A DNA stretch of 64,000 nucleotides from Desulfovibrio gilichinskyi. Its GTDB lineage: Bacteria; Desulfobacterota; Desulfovibrionia; Desulfovibrionales; Desulfovibrionaceae. The notes beneath the pieces were generated by a model. The model saw only the letters and a program-made list of their open reading frames with translations. It ran no database searches and was not told the DNA's origin. The position numbers and the translations under genes were made by a program. This document shows, in pieces, positions 63,528-64,000 of the stretch. The DNA lies in assembly GCF_900177375.1 (NCBI RefSeq), contig NZ_FWZU01000002.1:372001-436000 (forward strand), in the 5' to 3' direction. The stretch's first letter is position 1. Every line of letters starts with the position of its first letter.

Positions 63528-63708
63528 ATCTCACTCCGCTTTATATCAAAAGACGTTCTGACTTAAAAAGTATTCAGCCTGCTGCTGTTTAATTAATTCA
63601 AATAATTATTAAGAGCATAAGATATTGTATTTTTATACGCAATAAAAATGATTAGAAGATATAAACCTCCGCAATAAAATTAAAAAGAAGGCATAATATA
63701 ATGCAAAA

Positions 63709-64000
63709 TTATAAGCACTTGAATGTGCTGTATTCCTGCCTGTCGTTGTACTCGGCTTTTTTACCCGCATTCCAGCGGGCTACCGGTCTGTAATATCCGA
63801 CTATACGTGTATATACTTCTGACTCTTCACCGCATTCGGGACATTCATAATGTTCGCCGTGAATATATCCATGTTTTTTACAAATGGAAAATGTCGGAGT
63901 TATCGACAGATACGGTATCTTCGTTTGCTTAAAGGCTTTGATAATAAAGTTCTTAAGAGCATCAAGATCAGATACTGATTCACCTAGGAACGTATGGAAA
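63709..64000 (-). CDS. nrdD: Anaerobic ribonucleoside-triphosphate reductase, C-terminal part (truncated by window edge)
   Basis: The last 97 codons of nrdD, entering from the right edge. The enzyme makes deoxyribonucleotides without oxygen, using a glycyl radical. The zinc-binding Cys pair is visible as CPECG, preceded by ICKKHGYIHG where a third Cys lies. The radical-loop region follows: VYTRIVGYYRPVARWNAGKKAEYNDRQEY, in which the second Gly of the RIVGYYRPV segment is in the glycyl-radical neighbourhood. The stop is TAA at 63709-63711. The start lies outside the window. Confidence 0.9.
   Translation of the reverse strand, partial: FHTFLGESVSDLDALKNFIIKAFKQTKIPYLSITPTFSICKKHGYIHGEHYECPECGEESEVYTRIVGYYRPVARWNAGKKAEYNDRQEYSTFKCL

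Noticed and set aside
63723-63932. 69-codon plus-strand frame near the right end
   Set aside because: It is the antisense of the nrdD C-terminal coding region, whose zinc and glycyl-radical-region motifs are unmistakable.

Overview
This window looks like chromosomal DNA of an anaerobic, motile, AT-rich Desulfovibrio-type bacterium (Desulfovibrionales; Maridesulfovibrio-like is my best guess). The evidence is a TRAP dicarboxylate-type transporter with a CitA/CitB-type two-component system, a chemoreceptor ending in a hemerythrin domain (DcrH-like), a cobamide-remodelling gene beside cobU, an anaerobic ribonucleotide reductase (nrdD) cut by the right edge, many c-di-GMP/chemotaxis proteins, and low GC (roughly 40% by eye). 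I see no phage, insertion sequence, CRISPR array, tRNA or rRNA. Base composition and codon use look even throughout.

Layout. 1-5.2 kb: a glycosyltransferase, then an unusual regulator followed by a two-part membrane carrier (DUF3100 plus a small partner) and an M20 amidohydrolase, which reads as a peptide/acyl-amino-acid uptake and hydrolysis unit. 5.3-12.4 kb: a DMT exporter, an isochorismatase-like hydrolase divergent from a GlxA-type regulator, a coupled HlyD-like adaptor plus a CDF-like protein that has lost its metal ligands, and on the minus strand an exported alpha/beta hydrolase overlapping mlaA. 12.7-18 kb: sensor kinase, response regulator and TRAP transporter dctPQM, with a hairpin terminator between dctP and dctQ. 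18-34 kb: three chemoreceptors, an orphan periplasmic binding protein, a metallo-beta-lactamase-fold hydrolase, EttA, a Kef-type antiporter, an NlpC/P60-like lipoprotein, ZupT and a flavin reductase.

34-44.3 kb: LysR and EamA genes, a minus-strand ilvN - ptb - binding protein group, a large PAS/GAF/GGDEF/EAL protein, a lipoprotein with one intact and one apparently dead transglutaminase domain, and a ferredoxin-nitroreductase. 44.4-48.5 kb: the HxlR regulator divergent from the nitroreductase, then small stress and metal proteins (IscA-like, cupin/AraC, OsmC, YkgJ, GNAT). 48.7-54 kb: an unrecognised 602-residue protein with a DVDT motif, divergent from an EndoQ-like PHP nuclease fused to a UvrD-type helicase. 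A 48-codon gene with a strong ribosome binding site follows on the minus strand. 54-60.8 kb: cbiR-cobU (cobamide salvage), a DHH phosphoesterase, polA with an eroded proofreading domain, DUF1844 and argC. 60.9-64 kb: an EAL-HDOD protein, CheR, a stand-alone receiver and the 3' end of nrdD.

The strongest candidates for something undescribed are the HlyD/degenerate-CDF pair (8.1-10.2 kb), the EndoQ-helicase fusion (50.8-53.9 kb), the DVDT protein beside it, and the regulator/DUF3100/M20 unit (1.2-5.1 kb). All functional statements are by reading the translated sequence; nothing was searched or computed.
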